From contig NC_049982.1 of the NCBI RefSeq assembly GCF_000003815.2, positions 24,073,380 to 24,137,379 of the forward strand: a stretch of 64,000 nucleotides of DNA. The letters are read 5' to 3'. The DNA is from Branchiostoma floridae. Lineage: Eukaryota; Chordata; Leptocardii; Amphioxiformes; Branchiostomatidae. Positions 48,600-60,908 of the stretch are shown here, piece after piece. A program made the position numbers and the translations under genes. Numbering within the stretch: position 1 is the stretch's first letter; each line of letters begins with the position of its first letter. The notes beneath the pieces were generated by a model that searched no databases, was not told where the DNA came from, and saw only the letters and a program-made list of their open reading frames with translations.

Positions 48600-48705
48600 T
48601 GATGAAGGTTAGACATCCAGGTAATAAAATTTGCCAAATAGCAGTTTATTCAAGCAACTGGATTTGATTTTGGAAATGGTCAGACATTTCATGACAAGTA
48701 CATGT
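48600..48705 (-). repeat. Copy of the dispersed CCAGTTG/CTGGATGTCTAACC family
   Basis: On the minus strand: GAAATGTCTGACCATTTCC, ATCAAATCCAGTTG, then TTACCTGGATGTCTAACCTT. The order and spacing match the copies at 44404-44515 and 54205-54310. Confidence 0.55.
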
Positions 48706-49449
48706 AGCATTTGACTTACCTTTTGCCTGTGACACTGAGCAGATCTGTTGAAGAGCAGGTTTTCTATACCCTATGAATTGATATGCAAAGGAGTTACTAT
48801 CATGATTCAGAAAATAACACTCGCTTCTGAAGTAGAATGCCCCTTTAATCAGGCTACTAGGTGGATTTGAGTACTATACTTCTAATGGACTGGCATCTAT
48901 TAAGTGAGGAAGGTTAGCTACTTTGGCAATTACTTAACGCCTTGCATGAAATTTAATCACCTTACAACAGCAATGTTTTCAATAAGTTTGTCTCATCAGG
49001 TTATGAAAATTAGGAGTCCATTGAATGAAATTTAATACGGAATTCACTCAAAAAGCTCATTGTATCTTATCAACATCATTTACTACCCGTAAGAAGGTAC
49101 TGCATTATTGCTTAGAATCTACAATTCAACAAGAATTTAGCCAGTTAGATTTGATAGATACTGTCTCCAGCAAACAATCAGCTTCTAAAGGGAAACGGCA
49201 AGGAAGGGGGTACTGCCACAAGGAATATCCTGAAAGGCAGTTATACAATTGTTTTGATGCATTCTACAGGGGAATCTGATTTGTTTTTCCATGATGTGAA
49301 GTAAGAATCAAAAGCAATTTGAAATTGCGATGCATAACGAACTAGAGTTCCACGAACACATCCCTTCGCCAAATAATCATACCTTTATCCAAGACTTTAT
49401 GGTATTATTCATGTACTAGTATTACTAAAGAGTACCTACCCTAATAGCA

Positions 49450-50590
49450 AACGACTGCATGAACGTGTGTTCCCCACAAACCCAAAAACGCTACCAAAAA
49501 CATAAACTTCTTGGCAAAGGTGACAATGACATTATGTACACTGTTGTGATACTTTCCAGCGCAACTTTCATAGTGCTTTGTCAAAATCATGTAGTCTCTA
49601 CCAGACTCCGGCCTGGCCGAATAGTAAATTATGATAGGGTAGCTTTGGTCAAGTGTCTATTGACATTTCTCTCTTTCTCAGTTACATATGTCACAAGTTT
49701 GAAAGTCCTATCATGGAATGCAGTGGATTTGTAAACTTTCCTCATTAATTATGTAAATTTTCTGTTAATTTGTATAATAAGTTTCCCACTATGTAACTCT
49801 AAGCACTTAGGCTATCTACATACCAAAAATCATGATGATCCGTCAACATGTTCATGTTTCTCATTAATTATGTAAATTAGGTCCTATTTGCATAATTAAT
49901 ATGTATTGGATATGTCTCTTAGCTACATAAGTGACAAGTTTGAAACCCATATCATGGAATTCAGTGGATTTATGAACTTTTCTCATTAATTATGCAAATT
50001 AGCTGTTGATTTGCATAATTAGTATTGCATTATGTAAGTCATCACTCATTCTATCTACATACCAAAAATCATTATGATCTGTCAACACGTTCTTGAGTTA
50101 TTCTCGTCCAAAGTTTGAAAGGAAATTGGTGCCTGTAGTTCCAAAAAGCTGCTAGGGGGTCCAAACTCACAGCACTTTTTCTCTGGCCCAAGGGCTATCT
50201 ACCACTCAAAAATCATGACGACAGCATGTCCAGAACAAGAGATGTCAAAATTAAAAGTTTTGCTGCAGTACCTTAGGGAGCCGCTAGGGGGACCATTATC
50301 GATCAATTGACCTTCTTTTTTGTGACCCCTACCCACCTGCCAAATATTATCAGGATCCATTCAAGGGTTCTCGAGTTATACTGTTTACAAGAAAGCGGAC
50401 CCACACGTTCGGCCCGATACCGTCCTGACGGAACATGACCTTCCTTTCGCAACCACTACTCAAATACCAAAATATCATTAAAATCCATACACAGCTTCTC
50501 GATTTATATGCTGTTGACCTACATATAGGGACACAGCATGAGGCCTTAACCAAAAATATAACCTTCTTGGCAAAGGTAATAAAGTGAAGC
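49450..50590 (+). repeat. Complex repeat with internal ~240-bp tandem duplication
   Basis: The phrase TACATA(T/A)GT(C/G)ACAAGTTTGAAA starts near 49680 and 49920, followed each time by ATCATGGAAT(G/T)CAGTGGATTT, CTCATTAATTATG and CATACCAAAAATCAT, a period of about 240. AACTTCTTGGCAAAGGT near the left edge recurs as AACCTTCTTGGCAAAGGT near 50565, so the block is bounded by a direct repeat. Inverted relatives occur near 54960-55060. Unidentified family. Confidence 0.6.
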
Positions 50591-51258
50591 CCATTAGGGT
50601 GTCTCAATGTTGTAAATAGCTTACTAATGACAATGTGATAAGAAAAAGGTCCCCATGGACCCGGAGCAATGGCGTTGCCTACCTGACATTTGCTTCATTT
50701 AGTTCCCGCCACATAGGCGTCGGCAGTAAATATCTTAGGGGGGAACTATTGCTGACAAAATTTTTAGCACATGGAGTACCGAAGACACTTGAAGACACAT
50801 CACGCCATCTTGGGGGGGGGGGGCGTGGCTGTGTCCGATGATATGCTCCCCCAGCAAAATTTTGAAAACATGTCAATCATTTTCCGGCAAGTTACACATG
50901 TTGAGAGCGACGCACACCCCATACATATTTTCACCATTTTGAACACCAAAGACACGGCTCGCGAGATAGGTCCGGGGAAATTTTGAAGTCTGGACCCTCT
51001 GAAATGCCACTTCCTGTGTTTTGTGGGACAAATTTTGATGACAGACTAAGCGGAGGCTCGGAAAAATTTCTAAAATCTAAACCCTTTGAAACCCCATTTC
51101 CTGCACTTTTAGGGCCTCGATCTGGCTTTTCACATATCTTGGCTATAACGGGTTACGAAGAATTTCTTGGTAACGCTTAACAGTGAATACAGGTTAACAA
51201 GTACTGATTAACGTTGAATTAAAACGACCAATAACACTTCATGAATAATGACACTTAA

Positions 51259-51619
51259 GGCCACACCAATTTAATTTCTTGGTTCACGGATTTTTTCATA
51301 AAAAATATGGAGCGAGAGGGCGAAATAAAAATAAAAACTGTAAAATGGTTGGGGTAAAGGTAACGGCTAATCCAAAACATAAAGAAAAAAAGTTTTCAGC
51401 TTGAAAAAAGTACAAAAACACTATAATTGTACAGTAACAGCACCTGTACCCACACTTTAAGGAGCTTATAATATGAAGGCCACTTTGCTACACCAGAAAG
51501 TTGGTGAATAGTTTCATTAATGGTGAAAATTTGCTGAGTGGTAATTTTTATTTTTATTTTTTTTTCCAAAAAATAGGAGCGAGCGAATCCGTGAACCAAG
51601 AAATTAAATTGGTGTGGCC
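51259..51619. mobile_element. PIF/Harbinger-like MITE with perfect 34-bp inverted repeats
   Basis: Both ends read GGCCACACCAATTTAATTTC and on to ...CACGGATT going inward, 34 bp without mismatch. TAA stands directly outside each end (51256-51258 and 51620-51622). GG-starting ends with a 3-bp TWA duplication are the hallmark of PIF/Harbinger. At 361 bp with no coding frame it is a MITE; the perfect repeat suggests recent activity. Confidence 0.85.
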
Positions 51620-51937
51620 TAACGGTGCATTAGAGTGGGTCTGTAACGATGGCAAAAAAAGGCATGCAGGCCCTTACATAACCATACACAAAGAGGCCGA
51701 TAAGTCATCACAACCATCGCCCCCTTTCCCCTTGCCGGGAAAATGAACATGATGATGTGACCAAGATACATTGACCAGCAATGATTCAGTGTCTAGTTGT
51801 CTCATAGTACGGCCACTCTTCTTACCTTCTGGTAACCACTGGCTACACCACTGGACTGTATATTAAAGTTTTACATTAGGGCATTATAACAGAGAATTCT
51901 TGGTGTGAATATCATTCAACTAGAGATATAACTGTAA

Positions 51938-52012
51938 GAGGAAAAGCCATTCAGTACCAAGTGCAGGTATAAGGTACATGTCATATTGTTCTGCAAGGAG
52001 GGAGTAGGGGTT
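51938..52012 (+). repeat. Dispersed repeat, first of two copies
   Basis: AGGAAAAGCCATTCAG, GCAGGTATAAGGTAC and GTCATATTGTTCTGCAAGG occur in order, with the second copy at 58541-58616 in the same orientation and only a few differences over about 75 bases. Confidence 0.7.
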
Positions 52013-52861
52013 CTAAAGGGCCATGTAATTCAAATTTGATAAGGCTGACATCACTTCATGCTAAATTCAAATGCCGATGATGTTTTACGTTAAATTCACA
52101 GATGACTCATTATAGATTTGAGCTTTCCAGCTACAAGCTATGTACGTTAAACGTCATGAGAAATTAGGGCCTATAGGTATGTATTATCTTAGGAGTCACA
52201 AAGATCATATCCTTAGCATGTAAAGATTTCTAACGCTACTTTATTTGCAATGCCAATCTTACAGGGGAAGACATTGTTAACTTACGAAACTTGGAGGATA
52301 GAATACTTTCCCATGACAGGATACTCAGTAAACCTACTCCTTCATCAACTGCTTAGTTGGTCCCTTAGTGAAGTTGATTCAAACTCTAAAAGACCATTGC
52401 AGTCAATCACCTTGAATCAAACAAAGTTGAAATTATTATGCCATGAGATAGCAGTGTTTGGTTTGAAGGCTTGAAGATTGTATATAACACACTAGACACT
52501 CAGGAAGAAACCATAATCTAAATATAGAATTTGATGGCATCCACATGTCCCTATAGTAAGACATAAATAATCTGCCTGAAAACACATCATCAGGCACACA
52601 GATTCATTTTCATGCAATGACCACATCTGTTTGAGAAATCAGGTTAACAACCAAAACTGGACTTCATAATGTAAGACTCTATACTGAAATAAAATTGTGA
52701 CCATAAAAGGCTTAATATGTTGTAGACAAAAAACTGTTTTAAACAAAAAAGTGCTCTAGGTCAAAACCATAGTTGTTTGTTGGTAGTTTCTTCAAGTTGG
52801 TTGGAGTGAATTCTGCTCCTTGTAACCTCCCAAAACCTCCAAACAGAAAATGTTTTCTCTA

Positions 52862-53414
52862 GCGGTCTCCGTTAAGAGTGCGTGGCGTACTTCCGGCTAT
52901 TGGCAGGGGTATGACTTCCTCTATCCCTCTCGATACCTGGGCGGTCTCCGTTAAGAGTGCGTGACGTACTTCCAGCTATTGGCAGGGGTATGACTTCCTC
53001 TATCCCTCTCGATACCTGGGCGGTCTCCGTTAAGAGTGCGTGGCGTACTTCCGGCTATTGGCAGGGGTATGACTTCCTCTATCCCTCTCGATACCTGGGC
53101 GGTCTCCGTTAAGAGTGCGTGACGTACTTCCGGCTATTGGCAGGGGTATGACTTCCTCTATCCCTCTCGATACCTGGGCGGTCTCCGTTAAGAGTGCGTG
53201 GCGTACTTCCGGCTATTGGCAGGGGTATGACTTCCTCTATCCCTCTCGATACCTGGGCGGTCTCCGTTAAGAGTGCGTGACGTACTTCCGGCTATTGGCA
53301 GGGGTATGACTTCCTCTATCCCTCTCGATACCTGGGCGGTCTCCGTTAAGAGTGCGTGACGTACTTCCGGCTATTGGCAGGGGTATGACTTCCTCTATCC
53401 CTCTCGATACCTGG
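52862..53414. repeat. 79-bp satellite, seven copies
   Basis: GCGGTCTCCGTTAAGAGTGC begins at 52862, 52941, 53020, 53099, 53178, 53257 and 53336, an exact 79-bp period; an eighth, degraded copy follows at 53415. Copies are almost identical. A G/A variant (GTGGCGTAC versus GTGACGTAC) alternates in the first six copies, hinting at amplification in pairs of 158 bp. There are no variable spacers, so it is not a CRISPR array. Confidence 0.95.
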
Positions 53415-54204
53415 GCAGTCTCCGTGAAGAGTGCGTTTGTGCATATTTGACCATTATCCCTTTCGATGCGTGGGCGGCCTCTGCACAAAACAGGCACTGC
53501 AAATTCACAGAAACACATATTACACATATTAATCATTGGTCGAAAAACCACTGATGATACAAAAGTAACTACATGGAATAAAGACTGAACAAAGCAAGGT
53601 ATGACAGGACTTGTTTTCCCGTGTTCAGTCTTCCCCGACTGTTTTAATTTAAAGGAAACCTTTCAATTCTTCACAGTTCCATCAATTTAGCCAATCGCTT
53701 GTGCTTTCCTCTGCAGCTGCTTAGCCTTTTGTAGTCGCAACCTTTTTTCACTTAAGGTCTTATATTATGAACTGTACAGTTTGGGCTGTTAACTTGATTT
53801 CTTAAAACTGATTTGAACATAGCATGGAATTGAATATCAAAGATTTTGGATGTTACATACTTCTATTCGACAGCTAGTTTAAAATCCAAATCAGTAGTGT
53901 GAGCTGTCCTTAAATCACATGCAAAATTAAGGGACCTACCGTAGTGTATTGTGGATACAGGGACAACGCTTTGTAGGCTAGATGTTGATATTTCTTTGGG
54001 CTTGTTCTTAATACTTAATTGAAAGCTTGAGACCTGCAATGGCCTTGGTAGGTACAAACCAGGTTTACTGAGGGATCGATTACTAGTAAGCGATTGAGGG
54101 AATGATAGGCGAGTACTCATGGGAAAGTATTTTGTCTTCCAAGTTTTCTAGTTCTTTCTTACATAACGACATCGGACCATCAGAATTAAGTTATATCAAT
54201 GGAG

Positions 54205-54310
54205 GTTAGACATCCAGGTTATAAAATACGCAAAATTGTCATTGCAACTGGATATGATTCTAAAATTCAGTCTGATGTTTCAGATAGTGTGATTCACCAC
54301 CTTTTCACCT
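54205..54310 (-). repeat. Copy of the dispersed CCAGTTG/CTGGATGTCTAACC family
   Basis: Minus strand: ACTATCTGAAACATCAGACTG, ATCATATCCAGTTG, TAACCTGGATGTCTAACC. Same order as the other three copies. Confidence 0.55.
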
Positions 54311-55593
54311 GTGTCCCTCTGAAAAATCAAACTTTCTTTCAGTTTATCTTAAAGGATTTATGAGGGCCTGTAATAGCCCTGCATGCCTTTTTCCATTAAG
54401 TGTTACAATCCATTTTAATTCAATGTTAATCGTTACCGACCCGCTCTAATTCAACGTAAATTGTTATCGGTATATTCTTTGTGAAGCATTATCGGTCGTT
54501 TTAATTCAACAGTAATCGTTAGTTGTTATCCCGAATTCACTGTTAAGCGTTACCAAGAAATTCTTCGTAGCAAGTTAATCCCCCAAAATCAAATGTCCCC
54601 CAAAATGGGGGAAATAGCGTTCAAAGGGTCCAGTTTCAAAATTTCTCAGAGTCTCTTGGCCTTCGGCACTGAACATGGTAACAATATGTTGCGGAAGCAT
54701 CTCCCTCAAAAACCTTCTCACTCGTGCAGATTTCAGTGTCCAATTTAGCTTACTTTCAGGCAAAATGTACTTCTCGAATGCAGAAAATGAAATTTCCCCG
54801 GACCTCCCTTGTGACATGGCAAAAATATGTTGGGAACATGAGTCGTAGCCCCCCAAAAAACCTTTCTCTATAATAAAACTTTGATGGCATATAATTTAGC
54901 TTCGTCTGCCAGCAAAATTTGTCACTCAAAATTCCCAAAATCTCATGAATTTGTCCGCAGGCATGTGTACATTTGTAGTTGTAGTTTAGAGGGGAATAAC
55001 TTGGTAATGGGTTGATGGATCTTCATGATATTTAGAATGTAGATAGCTTCAGAGATGCCTTACATAATCAAATTCTATCATGCAAATCACGGGCTAATTT
55101 GCATAATTAATAAGAAAAGGTTATAAATACACTGCATTTCATGTTAGAATGCTCAAAAATATGCCATATGTAACTCAAAAAGAGAGAAATATTAGGCTCA
55201 CAATATATCCGCTTGGCAAAAATTCCCAAAATTTCACAGAAATTCGTCCAAGTGTGGGCAATTGCACCATCATTTTGAAAGGGAATAACTCGGGAAGTGG
55301 TTGACGGATCTTTTGTTGCTTTATAAATATATATAGATATATAATTAGAAGGACTTCAAGAGTGGTATTTGGACGGTATAATGCATCATTATGTTAGCTT
55401 GAGGAAAACCGTCCACTGAAAGGCTGTTACGCTTAAATTCATCTTTACCTCCTTTGCTTATATTGACAATTCATAGTTCAAGGGTACTAAATATTCTCTT
55501 CAACAGCTCTGCCCATTGTCACTGATGAAAGGTAGTGGGTGCAACCAGAAATGTCTTGAATTAGTATTCATTTCCAAAATCAGATCCGGTTGC

Positions 55594-55632
<39 letters not shown>
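55594..55632 (+). repeat. (AATC)n microsatellite
   Basis: About ten uninterrupted AATC units. Confidence 0.95.
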
Positions 55633-55634
<2 letters not shown>

Positions 55635-56084
55635 TGTTCGCTTGCATCATAGGTTGAGGCGTGGCGGCTATAGACAGCCTTCAAACAACATTCTGCCTAC
55701 GTGTATAGAGAGGTTTTGCTTAGGGTGGTGAAATGAATGACCAAGCAAAAAGCACTAAGTACCGAGGTAGTCTGTATAATGCAAACTCCGCTAATTTTAC
55801 CCATTATACACATTAAACACATTATACTAAAAAGGGAAATGTGGTGGTTTTTTGTTGCGGTGTTCTCTGCAAATCTTTTGCCGTTTCACCTTTTCACGCA
55901 TTTTCCCTACACAAATCTTAAAAATTTTGTTCAGGGTATTGACCTGAATGGCTGTCTAAAAAGTGATACAAGTACTTAAATCAGGAAATGTGGTGCTTTT
56001 CAGTTTAGTCTGAAAACATTTTGCCAACAAAAGTTCAGGGTGTTGAACTGAATAATCAAGCAATGTCACTGAAATGTTGGTGGT

Positions 56085-56400
56085 GGTTTAATGCGGTTCA
56101 GGGGCTTTGTGAGATTGCGTGGCGTTATCGGACCCAATTGAGCTCAGGACCCAATTGCGCAGAGTTTGAATCCTGCAGTGGCATTGATCTTGTGCCCTTA
56201 TGGGAAAGGCACTTAAGACAAATTTCCACACTTCACTCATGTGAAAATGAGTACCTAGCGTTGGTAAGGGCCATCCCTCACATAGGACGTTAAATGGAGT
56301 TCCCGTACGCGTGTTTGGGGAGAGCCACACCCCATGCACTTTCAAGAACCCACCACACCTTTCAAAAGAGTAAGGGTGTGCATCATTATGGAGCAAATCC
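56085..56400 (+). mobile_element. SINE-like repeat
   Basis: A box-B-like AGTTTGAATCC lies at about 56163. The body AAAGGCACTTAAGACAAATT, CACTTCACTCATGTG and AAAATGAGTACC corresponds, phrase by phrase, to the body of the SINE at 10788-11060. The box A is not clear, so it may be 5'-decayed. Confidence 0.5.
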
Positions 56401-57680
56401 TTCTGCCTGGAGTTGGTGATTCACTTTATAATATCAAATCACCTGAATGGAGGCCTGGCATACCTTCATCTCATATCAGGCTGCCCACATGGTGATTTAC
56501 ATCATTCACCCGGACGGAAGACCTGTTGCATCCCCGTCTCGTACTCAGCTGAAAGAAAGGGTATGCGTAATGGAGTAGCATAACCCCAACGGTGCTCATA
56601 ACACCGTATGTCTCTACTACTGCTACTTGAGGTATTAATAGATAGCAGACTGGACAAAAGGTCTAGCAGTTCACTTCCGACTGAGCTGTTCTGCTGGCAG
56701 CCAAGTAAACAGCATGCAAGATATCTGAAAGCTTTCCTCTTGACTTGAAAGCATGGGCCAGCAAGGCCATTTTCAGCTCGCGTCCTCTACCATAGAGAAA
56801 AATTGTATCAGCTTTACACCCTACAGTGCATCACTGTTGACATGCTGATTAGAGTTGGATCTTTTATATACTGTTGGCAGTATGCCCTACTGGGTAGCGC
56901 TACAGCCAAGCTACAAGTCAAGGGCACGACACAGAAACCAAACCTGCAGAGTTATTGTTGAGTTTTAGAGAATTTCAAGTTAAGATGGGACATTCTAAGG
57001 GACAAAATTCTGTTGAAGACTGGCCATATATTATGTGACAAGTGGTTTCCTGGTCAATCAGATGAGCCCACATTAATAATTTGTAGCCAAGCTGATAGTT
57101 GAACAGGTCTGAAGATTTTTTAACAGCTGCACTTGTGTTAACCACATTTTCCATACAAAAAGTGATGTACATATTGCACAGACTGCATAGCACTGCATGC
57201 ATGGTAAAAAGAACATTATCCCTATGGTTTGTATTTATATATGTCTATGTCATATCTGGGCCACGATAATGTTCAGTATGGCTTCTACTCTTATTAAAAC
57301 ACACCAGACCTCCATTGAATGATTCAAATGCATTCTGTGTGCACCAATGCAAAAGTGCCACTGACAGCAACTGGTTCAAAAGTTGGAATTGTTGCAGTTA
57401 CATTTTTTCGTTTGAGGACACCAAATTTTCACATCTTCTAGTACAATAACATTGAAATGTGTTTCTTGGGTGGGGCCAACCCCCCTGCAGTGTTTTTTCA
57501 AGACCTCCGTGATTTTTAACAAGGTTTAGCAATACATTCAACCAACCCTCAAATATGCAGCCCCAGTCTGGATCTCAAATATCACAACACAACAAGTTAC
57601 CCAATTAAATACGTCATACCTTTAGAAAAAAAGAGAACTGTTTAGCATAAAGTTTGCAAAGTCGCTTTTCAACTCCCTAC

Positions 57681-58317
57681 CTTGAAATTCCAGCATTCGT
57701 TTGGTTGCCTCCGGTCCATTCTCAAATTTTACAAGATGCCTGTAGGGTATCTCTCTTGCCAAAATACATATTAGTTATAAGATGAGCCTTATTCCATATT
57801 TTGTAGCCCTTCTTGATAAGCAATCAACTATAATATATAGTTGAGATCTCCCATCACTATTGTCAACTATTACCCTTCATTCATTTGTCATTATCTGTAT
57901 TGTTGTATCATTCTTAATTTGTTAATAACTTAAGTCAAATGGACCCGACACTTTTGTGATGTGATTGTAAATGTCCTACCTGGAATGTCCTACCTGCAAA
58001 ATTTTAGTTTTACTACTTTACACAGGTACTAGTATTGAAAAACTATACATAGTAAAGTTTTAATGGCCGAATACACAATTCAGCACCCTACTGTGCCGCA
58101 ATGTATTTGCAGTTCCATTAATCTGCATAAACAATCAAGAGACAATTATTATATTCTACCTGTAGTGAACCAACCTTTTTATAATTAATGAGAAGAGTTG
58201 ATATTAAATTAAATGATACTAAATGATAAGTAAGAAACTTACGCATGTACCAACAAGCCTTCAATCAGTCCTCTGATCCATCTCAAGTTGAAATGACCCA
58301 AAGCAGAATCACATGAC
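57681..58317 (-). CDS. Two linked candidate exons of an unknown minus-strand gene
   Basis: Minus-strand exon 58317-58243 (acceptor CCATCCAG, donor CATGC/GTAAGTT) encodes SCDSALGHFNLRWIRGLIEG. Exon 57754-57681 (acceptor GGCAAG, donor CAAG/GTAGGG) encodes EIPYRHLVKFENGPEATKRM. Phases agree (75 nt leaving phase 2, then 74 nt leaving phase 1). The second peptide loosely resembles the strand-helix part of an RRM RNA-binding domain, but I cannot name a family and found no further exons. Chance is a real alternative. Confidence 0.3.
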
Positions 58318-60740
58318 CTGGATGGGAATGTGCCGTCAGTATTGGGTCAAAGGTGCCTGCTGCTAATAATCGGTATCGGCCCCCGTCTCGGTCACAGGAT
58401 GGTTGAAGCTCAGAGTGTGGACATAGATTTTCTGGAATGAAGATAGTCATATCAAATCAATCTGTATAAATCAATCTGTATAAGCCTTTAACAAGAGATA
58501 GATATCTTCCTGAAAATTATACAGTCATTTTTCCTGTGATAGGAAAAGCCATTCAGCACCAAGGGCAGGTATAAGGTACAGGTCATATTGTTCTGCAAGG
58601 TGTGAGTAGGGGTTCAGCAGAAGGCAGAGATGCATTTGGCCAACAGGGAAAGGCTTTATTCTCACACTTTTCCACAAAGACGAGCCAATAATATTACATG
58701 ATACTGAGTTTTATCAAGGATACATTATCTCTATGGCAAAAAAAGAGAAAATGGGTTGGTGGTGGGTTGAAAGTCACGCAGCTCAGCTCCCTGTGGAATG
58801 ACTGTGTGCCCGAGTGTTGGGCTGAAACAGAAGTGGACAGAGACAGGCCCAGGACAACCATGTAGCAGCCTACGACAGGACCAGGCAGATGGGACGTGTT
58901 AGTCAGCCTGCCAACCAGAGCTGGCAAGACGTTCTGTTCCCACCACTTTAACGGGATACAAGGCAATACACTTGAAGTCAGCGAATGACATCAACACAAT
59001 GGTAGACAGGTCTGTCAAACACAACTTGGTAGACAGGTCTGTCAAACTAGCTAGGTATGTACCACATTTGTATTTCCTTTTTATTTCGTGTTGTCCTATT
59101 TATACAAGTTGCACATTGCTAAGCAGCCAGCCAAATCCTCTGGTGGCAAAACTCCCCTGGCAAAATTATTCTCCATAATATAATAGTTGGTAAATAATAT
59201 AATAGCCAGCATAGTCAGTCTGGTAGAGACCATCAAAGAGAGAGAACCGCATACCCTGCCACCTGTTGTGCTGACATCTCTGCGGTTCTCTGTGCCTGTG
59301 ATGTGTGAAGCGCGTAGGAACCAGAGTTCTAAGGAGCACTGCAGTAAATCCAAGTCATGTGAGCGTCCAGAGTTTTGTATGTATCATAAGATATTATCAA
59401 AGTATACTAGAATAGTCAAACCCATCCATTGATAACCACATTTGTGGGCGCCGATGTAATTTGGGATCCTGTTGGGAGGGTGAGAAACACCCGCCTGGGC
59501 GTGGTAGGAGCACTCCATTTTCCATAGTATAGAAGACTGATTTAGAAGCATGCGTCTCTAGGACACTGTCTCAATGTTGATGTTTGATGCGTCGCATTAT
59601 GAGGGGCAATGTTACTTGGTGAGAAAGACCAGTGGGTACTGAAATCATGTGTAACCTATTGCTCGTCATCAATTGATCAGCATTTTCTCTATATTGGCCA
59701 ACTATCTACAGTGGCCACATTTCTCCAGTGCCTTGAGTGGCCGCTATAGACAGGTTTGACTGTATCGTATTACAGTGGGGGAGGGGGGCATCTACGATAG
59801 CGAAAAACAGGAGCGAGATTCGGCCGCATTCAACTTCAGGAACCTTGTTACCTGGTCTGCAACAAGTCTCAGTCTCAAGACTCGACCACCATCGTCTACT
59901 ATCAGAAATGACAGGTAATATTTGGTAACAAATCGATTTTTGCCATGGCCTGTAGCAAGCATGCGCATGCACTCGCGTGTACACGTGCTGATCTTTGGAT
60001 CAACGGTCGAATCGGCCTCAGGACTGGGCACCCAGTGCTGTCGTTCCAGTGCTGAACGGCCTAGTTCCAGTGCTAAAGAGCTAAAAGCAATGCGAGCACC
60101 CAGGTTTTCAGTACAGAGTGAAGTAAACATCTCATCTGTACTAGATAACATTGCTGAAGTTGGGGCACAGCGGTGATGAACTAGTTCAAAGGTTACTTAG
60201 TTCAAAGGTCACTCAGCACTGATTACCCAGTTAAGTGCTGAAAGCACTGCGCCGTTAGCACCGGATGTCATGGATCCGATATTCAGATGTAGCGTCTGAA
60301 TTTACTGCGTTCCAGTGCTGTAAAAACGTGTTAACGTTAGCTCTGGCTAACGTTATGATCGTGCACAATGCGCCAGCATCTGAATTATCAATTAGAAAAA
60401 GATATTAACTTATTAACTTACTAGCAATAATGTATTCTGCACATTATTTCTGATAAATTATGTTCCTTAGAGATTTTGAACGTATCTCTATCAATCTACG
60501 TTTTAATTTTGAAGGTTTTGTTGAATACAGAATTGGTCATTGAAAAAGACTCCCAGTTACTAGTGTCAAGCCTTGGCGACTACTCAATCAATGGCATGAA
60601 GCCTTTAGAGGTTCCTCAGTAGCAAATTTGGCATCATTTGGCGTCGCCTTGGGAATGCCTAATTGCCCTCTGGAAATCTATGACGTCACCGAAATCAGAT
60701 AGAGAAGAACCTGAAAACGCAGCGGGACAAAAACATCTTT
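58318..60740. other. Stretch without a supported gene
   Basis: Contains the second copy of the 51938 repeat (58541-58616), a minus-strand frame 58966-58694 followed by an AATAAA-like signal (plus TTTATT at 58655), a 20-bp direct repeat GGTAGACAGGTCTGTCAAAC (near 59000 and 59030), a repeat fragment at 59105-59232, and 'ttccagtgctg' phrases near 60040-60320. None is strong enough to call a gene. Confidence 0.35.
59241..59291. other. 51-nt stem-loop with perfect 11-bp arms
   Basis: AGAGAACCGCA (59241-59251) and TGCGGTTCTCT (59281-59291) are exact inverse complements around a 29-base loop. Role unknown. Confidence 0.6.
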
Positions 60741-60908
60741 TTATATCTGTTTCTCAGATGTGGCTGATATGAGCGCCCCTCTGCGAACCATACTCTCCTG
60801 AGCAAACGTTGATGGGGAAAATCCGGTGACCTTTTTCTTATATCGTGTGTATGCCACGGCGTCTTTTCTGTCATCCAATCCCATCCGTTTGTGGGCTGGT
60901 TTGGTTAG
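60741..60908 (-). CDS. Candidate terminal coding exon, unrecognised
   Basis: On the minus strand a good acceptor TTATTCTGGCAG is followed in phase 0 by LTKPAHKRMGLDDRKDAVAY, continuing through KKKVTGFSPSTFAQES to ATSEKQI and a stop (55 residues). Composition is mixed and protein-like. No partner exon is visible upstream in the window, so the rest of such a gene would have to lie beyond a long intron or outside. No family recognised. Confidence 0.25.
   Translation of the reverse strand, partial: LTKPAHKRMGLDDRKDAVAYTRYKKKVTGFSPSTFAQESMVRRGALISATSEKQI

Larger units (their letters stand above)
54311..57680. other. Repeat-rich non-coding stretch
   Basis: No supportable exon. Contents seen: TTAATCGTTA-type phrases near 54430-54550, inverted relatives of the 49450-50590 family near 54960-55060 and 55270, an (AATC)n microsatellite, and a SINE-like block at 56085-56400. 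Confidence 0.4.

Noticed and set aside
52862-53414. Regular direct repeats resembling a CRISPR array
   Set aside because: Units are contiguous 79-bp copies with no unique spacers, and the genome is plainly eukaryotic.
58694-58966. Minus-strand frame followed by AATAAA, possible terminal exon
   Set aside because: The frame starts from a non-ATG codon; the best internal acceptor leaves only 29 low-complexity residues. Too weak to call.
59792-60151. 119-codon minus-strand open frame
   Set aside because: A donor-like site interrupts it, no start context, and the composition changes abruptly; plus-strand shadow frames are equally long.
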